From the NCBI RefSeq assembly GCF_000275845.1, contig NW_006766888.1, positions 609,342-673,341 of the forward strand: DNA of 64,000 nt, given 5' to 3'. Source of the DNA: Dichomitus squalens LYAD-421 SS1. Taxonomy: Eukaryota > Basidiomycota > Agaricomycetes > Polyporales > Polyporaceae. A program made the translations under genes and the position numbers. Under the pieces are notes generated by a model, which saw only the letters and a program-made list of their open reading frames with translations, did not search any database and was not told where the DNA came from. Positions 57,887 to 64,000 of this stretch are shown one piece after another (within the stretch, counting starts at the first letter, position 1; each line of letters begins with the position of its first letter).

Positions 57887-60800
57887 TCATGGTGATACCC
57901 CAAAACCTGTCCCTGTTTCACACATGCATTGTCCCCTGTTGTCTAGTTATCGGACGGACCTTAAGAAGTTAACCGTATCTTCATCGCTTTCACAACTGGT
58001 CGTTGCAGGTTCCGGATGTGCACCCCTCGAAGCTCTCTAATTTTCGCTGTCGCTATGTTGATCGTAACGCGCTTAGATCGTATACTCCCCTCTCCCCTCC
58101 ACCTCCGCCCCTCCCCTGATTTCCTCTTTCCCCAAATCCACTGTCCTTGTCGCTCTGTCGCACCGTTTGTTTTCTGCTGTGCGTCGCGTTCGATGTCTGA
58201 TATGACCCTCCACGTCCGTAGGCCTCCTAAGCCAGTATGTGTATGTATCCCTCCCCGTACCCTTCCGATCGTTGTATCATCGCAATCGCCACCAATTGCA
58301 AACCAATTGCCCCGCTATTTCTCACTGCCGCGTGATATGCCTCTGCGGTGCGGCCCGTCCCCGTCAAAGATATGACCGTAGGTTCCGCCGGGTAAGTTCC
58401 GGGTACAATCCATCTTATCCTGTTCCTGACATGCTTCTCCAGGTCGCCAGGACGTGTGAAAGCTGGCTGTGAGTCTCTTCGCTCTACCCAGCAGTCCGCA
58501 GCTCATATTGTCGAGAATAGTCCCCCATCGATGGTGCCTGCTGCCTCGCGTCGCTACGATGGGACTATGTGCCCTCAACCACGGAGCTTTGCCCGCTGTC
58601 CATGCTGGTCATGCCCCCGCGTCGAGTCCGTTGCCTTCCGATGTTTTGGTTTTAAATCCTTTTCAAATTCGCCATGGAAGGACGGGCTGGCTCTCGGGAG
58701 AACCTGCGATCCGCCGTATAGGTTCAATCAGAGATGGTATGGAAGCACACCATGGGTACCTCTCTGACCAACGTGCGGCGCTCGTCTCTGCCGTGCTTGC
58801 CGGCCATTGACTGCTGCTAGTTCGCCTGCAGGACGATCCCGGTATCGGATGCTCTTGACGTGCGCCTAAGTCATATTGCACGGACATGAGCAGGGGCCGT
58901 GCCAGGGTGATCGCTGCCGTGCAGCCTGAAGTGACGGCTTGTATACTGCGAAGAACCCATCCCAGCATCGAAAGCCTTCTAGCAACATAGTCGGAACGGC
59001 GCGTTCTCGGGCTGAGCTTTCCATGCCTGATGTTTTTTTTGCCAATGACGCGTCTGGATGTGTACGGGGGCTCCGTTTTCTGTGCCCATCCAGTGTGCGC
59101 AGCCTTCTGAGAGCTGGGTCGCTCCACCCCGGGGTTGTTCAGCTCTTTTGCGGCCACTTATCCTCCGTGCGTCCCGGATTGTGTACCCTCGCATGCGACG
59201 TTCTTTGAATAGAGAGGATGTGAACACACCATCCTTGACCGGCTGAATCTGTCGGTTGACGACAGCTTCTCGGATTCTCGCTCGCTCTCAGTCGGTCGTT
59301 GTAAACCTCCTTGAGAGTCTCGTTCTCGCGGGAGCGAAGACGAGGTCCCTGTTCCGACCGCGGTGTCAACAGACGTACTCAAGCTTGTCGAGGCGCACTC
59401 GAAGGACCATAACTATCACGTACGTATGTTGCGCCACCATTCACTATCGCTCGGTCGTCTGACGACGAAGGAATATCCGTCGACCAGTAACATGTTGTCT
59501 GTTCATGAATGCCCGGTGCGGGGCTGTCCATGCATTCTCCGGTCCAGGTCGAGCGAGAGTGCCGGGGTGGTCGCAAGCATCACGGTATGTGCGCCAGCTT
59601 CGGCCTGCGTCGTCCAATGAAGCGTTGCCGGTGTCCACGATGACTCATGTCGCTCACCAAGAGGAGTCCCGCTTGTCCCCCCGGCTAACAAGACGCTCCT
59701 TCCTTCAAATAGGTATGTCCCAAGAGACGTTCGCTGCTGAGCGTGCGGTTGACCTTGGCTACTACTCTGTTGCCGTTGTGATCGGCCTATCTGTTGGCAG
59801 GTCTCCTTGTCCTCGGTAGCTCAGTCGAGCCGCTCCGGAAACCGGCAGAGAGCTGATGCCTGTGCGATGCTGGCTGGGTAGGGTCGGCGATGCAATGCGC
59901 CGGCCGCATTCTCGAAGGGAAGGTATTCGTCGGTAACCTCGGGTTGGAGAGGGGTGGCCTCGAGCAGTGAGTCGGACTCGTGCGGGAATTGGGGTTGGAG
60001 TCCCCTGACCTCGACGGCAACAATCAAGGTTTTGCTATCGTTCGGCGCCAAGCTCGGCCCTTAACAACGCTGGCTGCATGTCTTTGCACTTCAGATGGGT
60101 GCTTCGAGCCACGAACTCGACATCCAGTTGTTCAAATAAGGTAGGTGCTCATGTGTCATGGCTCTCTTATGGCGATGTGCCACTGGCATGGAAGAGCATG
60201 TAATTCATCGTGCTTGACGTCCCATGACAGTTCCCATTGGTCCTCGCCTTGAAGGTGAGCCCGGCAGCTCTATTGCAAGCGCTTTATGCAAATTGCTGCT
60301 GAGCTGCGCTGCTTCTTCTGGGTCCTCGAGGAGCTCAGGTTATGGGAACCCATATACTCTCCATGTTTGCTTGGTTCCCTATCTGCTCCGAGTTATGTAC
60401 GGCAGTAGTTCCAATGTGATCGCCGCTCACGGCTTCGTGCGCCGTATCCTCGGCTGCCCTCGAGCTGCAAGGAGCCAAATCGATGGCTTTGGATTCGCCA
60501 CTCGCGTCTGCGGAACTTCATAGCACTTGGGCCTCCATCGGCCGCAGAGTATGAGACCCTGATTGCCCACCCCATACTGGCGGCGGGTTTTGGTAGGAGC
60601 GCTGTGCGACCCTTCACAATATTTCCTTTTCCAATCACTGAAGGCCCAGCGATGGACATGATTTTTTCTTTGATTATGGCATTGCACAATTCCGGGATAG
60701 CGCCGGGTCCCCTGTAATTGTACCATTGTCGCATTATCCTCCCATGCCAAGTCCGCGTGCAAGAAACTGAGTCCTACTGCCACCATCGAGAAGAGAGAAC

Positions 60801-60936
60801 ATGCGAGGGTTCGAAAGCTCAGTGCCAGTGTTCGAGAAAAATGTCTACATCAAGCAACTTCAGTCCGTGAACTGTGGAGCCGATGAGAAAGACGTACCCT
60901 GTGTGCACAATCAATCACAACCGGCCCTTCAGCAGA
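57887..60936. other. 3 kb gene-poor region with unresolved fragments
   Basis: Several short frames (58195-58240, 58469-58810, 59256-59462, 60427-60786) could be exons of a lineage-specific gene. One candidate opens with ATG 58192 (MSDMTLHVRRPPKP) followed by a clear GTATGT donor. I could not chain them with consistent phases, and no domain is recognisable, so no CDS is called. Plus-strand C/T-rich DNA at 58080-58180 looks like a promoter pyrimidine tract. Confidence 0.45.
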
Positions 60937-61670
60937 TCACTGCCGTACGAGTCCGGGGCAACCGGCATTGAGGTGCCGCTTGAGCGTATCATTGCGTGCA
61001 AAAGAGTTCCCGCACGTCGAGCATTCTCTCTTCATCGACTTCAGATGGCATTCCGCGATATGCTTCGCTATGTTATCGAACAGCATCTCCTCGCTACGGC
61101 AGTTCACTCCCCATTGGCAGCGCAGCGTCGACCCGCGAGGTTGTGCATGGTATGCACGGAAGTGGCGGCGGATGCCAGCGTGGGATAGGTCATCGAGCTG
61201 CACGTTGCAGCCCCTCCACTCGCATATTCCGACGGGGCCAAGAGTGTGAGAGTCGCATGGGTGCTGCGTGGATGTGCTGGGAGGAATACCAGCATAATCG
61301 ACGTATTCCATCTTGGGCTCAATGGGGGACGTAGAGGGAGACGTGGATTGTGCAGACATGATTGCTGCAGTGAAGGGGAAATATGGATTGGGAACGAGGG
61401 ACCCGTTGTGATGACCGTAGGGCATTTGTTCTTGGAAGGAGTCGAAACAGTACCCAGCGTTGAGAAGTGTGTGAGGTAGTCTGGGGAGCTGAAGCGTTAG
61501 CGGCCGATGTAAGGGCTTCTCAAGCGATAATATACGTACAGACGCGGATCTCCATGCACCGTAGGGCTGGTGGCATGAAGCCACGCTTCCTCCTGCCTGA
61601 GGCAGGTAGGTGTGTAACCCGTGATGGTGTAGCACCCTTGGGACTGGTAAGTTGTGCCGTAGGCTGACAT
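60937..61670 (-). CDS. C2H2-type zinc finger protein (putative transcription factor)
   Basis: ATG 61668-61670 gives MSAYGTTYQSQGCYTITGYT. An intron between about 61490 and 61540 joins HGDPRL to LPRLPHTLLNAGYCFDSFQ. Three zinc-finger-like units follow. The first has CEWRGC with HFRAYH. The second has CQWGVNC with HIAECH, where a Cys stands among the His. The third is a classic-looking CSTCGNSFARNDTLKRHLNAGC with a His/Cys end. The first two have the wide Cys spacing (4-5 residues) seen in basidiomycete C2H2 regulators. Stop at 60937. The protein is short, about 230 aa, with a Ser/Thr/Pro-rich linker. Nuclear DNA binding is the likely role; targets cannot be inferred. Confidence 0.75.
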
Positions 61671-64000
61671 ATTGGAATGGCTGTTTCGGATAAGAGTGTC
61701 TTCGCTCGTCGACCTAGGCAAGAAAGAGGGAAGTTGCTATCTTGCAGAGGACTGAGTGCTTGTGGGGGGATGCAGAAACAGCGTAGGGAATACGTCGTCC
61801 TTTTGAAGCAGATGATGGCTACATCGCCTCAAGCTCTCCTCGCACGAGTCCTAATATCCGGAGGGGCGGGAGATGATGTTGGCAAGAACGCAACTGGTGC
61901 CCTTGGAAGTGCGGCAATGCACTCCGCGTACGTAGCGTCACTTTGCGCAGGACGCCGACTTCGGTTACTATCCCGGAGGGAGACGATCGCTCATGTTTCT
62001 AGAATAGCTTAGCGTCGACGTACTAGAGTACAAGAAACCCACACAAAATGATGGTTATGACCCAGATGCGTACACGGAACAGAGTTACCGCAGTCGACAG
62101 TATGCATGGTGGTGAGTGTGAATGTTCAAATGATCTGTGTTTTCCCATGTTGCACGTAATGGTCGTCAATCATAGCGCCGGGGAACCGTACGAAGTCCGC
62201 GTTATCCCATTGAGTGGCGTGACAGGCGCCACGCACATGTGTTTCAGGGCAATGCATTCATGACAGAACACCAGCTTCTGCATATCTGGATAGCAGCCCT
62301 GTCTCTCCGAAGCGGCGGACTGTATCCGTGAAGACTGGACCTCGCTATTCATGATCCCCGTAGTAGCCTATGCAGCGCTCGTTGAGTCGGGGTCAGAAGC
62401 GCTCAGGGTTCCCTCTACGCCAGGCCGGTCACTAATGGCCAATCTTGTTTCCGTGCTCGCGGGTTCCATGTCACCTAAGGACCTGCCATGGCCTCTCAGT
62501 GACCACTTCGAAGTGTGCAACGTGCCCTCAAGGAGGGGGTCAGAATACCATGAGCAGCGCTGGAACCCCCCCAGGGCACGTCCTCGAGTTCCTCGAATGT
62601 GGACAATGACCCGCCGGTAGGAAACGACACACGTCGACCACCCACTGCGGGGCAGAGATCTTCGGCACCGGCCCGAGGCAGTGAGAGTAGCGTAACCCTC
62701 ACGTGTTGTCCGTCCCTATCATGGTCAGTAGAAGGTCGATTGCCGACCCGAGTCGGCATTGGTCCTCACGCTTTCCCGCGACGATGACCCCGAAGTAACC
62801 TATCCGCGCCGCACAAGCAGCATAACAATGCAATGGGAGCTTAGATCAAATAGCCTCAACACAAATTGACGATAACAAATTCGCCGAACTCAAGCTTCCC
62901 CACGCAGCATTGCTTCCCTGCACCCACACGCTTGGCGACAAAATCTGCTCTTCACCATGCCAGTGTGCTCGCGGTAGCGGAGCGCCCCGAGCTAAACAAA
63001 GCGCATGGGCCCACGTTGAAGCGACAGGGTTCGATCACGTATCCGATGCATGGCGGATCGAAGCATGAACTGGATATTGCGAAGGAAGCTCTTCAGCACA
63101 ATGGTATGTAGAACTGCATATCACGAACCATCACTTGCCGGGTCTGTTCCCCCACTGTCGTGAGCTCAGCCGTCACCACGAAATCCTTGATGCCCGAAAC
63201 ATGGGCGAGTCCGCCAGATAAATATGCGGCTTGTACGCACGGCAACCAAGTATGTATGATAGCACTGGCTGGACGCCTTGCGAGATCTCGAGATCAGTAA
63301 TCGATCCGCCTTGACCTGCCTTTTTATTCACTGAATACGTTATGCTGATCCACTGCCAGTCTCGGAGACCGCCGAAGTTGGGGCCTAGAGTGCCAAGAAG
63401 CAGCCGGCGAATTCTCATGTCGCGAATAGCACGGACCTTCGACAGGCCAGCGCCATATCCCGACTATGATGTCCAATTTTGAGGTGCGCGCGGCTGTCGT
63501 GGGTGGCACAGAAAAACCGGCTAGAACTAATAGGGGTAGTCAAAGATGGCGGTTCGGTGGACGATTCGAGGGAACGATTCGGGAGACGATTCGAGAGGGG
63601 GGGGGAATCCGCGATTCTGGCAGAATCGCGTCGAATCGCCGGTGCGAGTCTGCATCAGCAAAACAAGCAAACTATGGTCTCGCATGGCCACGGCGCCCGA
63701 AACTGGCCTACCCCTTCCGGAAACCGCAAGCGCCGCCCAATGCTGGCCAACTCCCATCTCGCCTGACGGAATCTGGCCATTGAGCATCTGCGCGGATGGA
63801 TCCCGGCATTGGTAGTCAGGTATGTATCTTGTACTATCACTTCATACCAGTTAATTTGTCAGTGTACAAAGTGTGGATGAATTGACACCATGCAAGGCAC
63901 TCCGCTGCACCGCAGCCGCCTCCTCAGGCTCTGAGTGCTCTCCGCCTCTGCCCTCTCCGCCTCCGTCCTCTCCGCATCCTCATCTGCACTGCTCAGCGAG
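61671..64000. other. 2.3 kb with no supported gene
   Basis: ORFs are short and without motifs. Small repeats: ACGATTCG three times at 63561-63568, 63574-63581 and 63586-63593; and CTCTCCGCCTC-type units near 63940-63975. The end of the window shows no gene start I can support. Confidence 0.45.

Noticed and set aside
62940..63080. tRNA-like B box (GGTTCGATCACG)
   Set aside because: The B box does not end in CC, no A box or acceptor pairing could be found, and the region does not fold as a cloverleaf by eye.

Overview
This is a nuclear contig from a basidiomycete fungus, most likely an Agaricomycete of the Polyporales type. The basis is dense short introns (mostly 50-75 nt, GT-AG), moderately GC-rich coding DNA, Agaricomycete-style proteins (Pil1-like eisosome protein, Ran1-like kinases, MYND-SET methyltransferase, GH51 arabinofuranosidase, HsbA-like secreted proteins) and no bacterial-style operons. 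No virus, CRISPR array, rRNA or tRNA gene was recognised. The order name is inference. All gene models were built by eye from reading frames, splice consensus and family motifs. Where a frame demanded a splice site, its position is given. || Layout: 1-1190 (+) is the C-terminal half of an MFS transporter. 1433-4581 (-) is a Pil1/eisosome-family protein with a very long disordered tail. 5496-6584 (-) is an unknown conserved protein. 7900-10529 (-) is an Iks1-type kinase. 11009-12576 (-) is a Ran1-like kinase (A). 13178-15703 (-) is a SET/MYND methyltransferase. 16271-16839 (-) is a small conserved protein. A 4.1 kb gene-poor spacer follows. 20978-23309 (+) is a Delta12-type fatty acid desaturase and 24062-27604 (+) a secreted GH51 alpha-L-arabinofuranosidase; both contain extremely small exons (3-14 nt). 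27758-31271 (-) is the long form of tRNase Z. || 31.8-39.9 kb is a duplicated accessory block. Two copies of an HsbA-like secreted protein gene (32148-33036 and 37522-38411, both minus) lie inside about 2.4 kb of repeated DNA. One internal segment of about 350 bp is inverted between the copies. A hAT-like MITE with an 8-bp target duplication sits in the spacer, and a 200-bp direct repeat brackets the second copy. || 40045-41768 (-) is a GPI-anchored secreted protein and 42745-43599 (+) an unknown protein. 44409-45730 and 46767-48159 (+) are two more Ran1-like kinases (B, C). 48517-51444 (-) is the double-BIR chromosomal-passenger protein Bir1, head-to-head with the cohesin-release factor WAPL (51728-54825, +). 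55151-57886 (+) is a RING-plus-RRM protein. After a 3 kb gene-poor stretch, 60937-61670 (-) is a C2H2 zinc-finger protein. The last 2.3 kb holds nothing I can support as a gene. || Functionally the window mixes housekeeping genes (membrane domains, tRNA 3' processing, chromosome segregation, signalling) with secreted or accessory genes. The most unusual signals are the 3-14 nt microexons in two adjacent genes, two probable GC-AG introns, and the rearranged HsbA-like duplication with its MITE.
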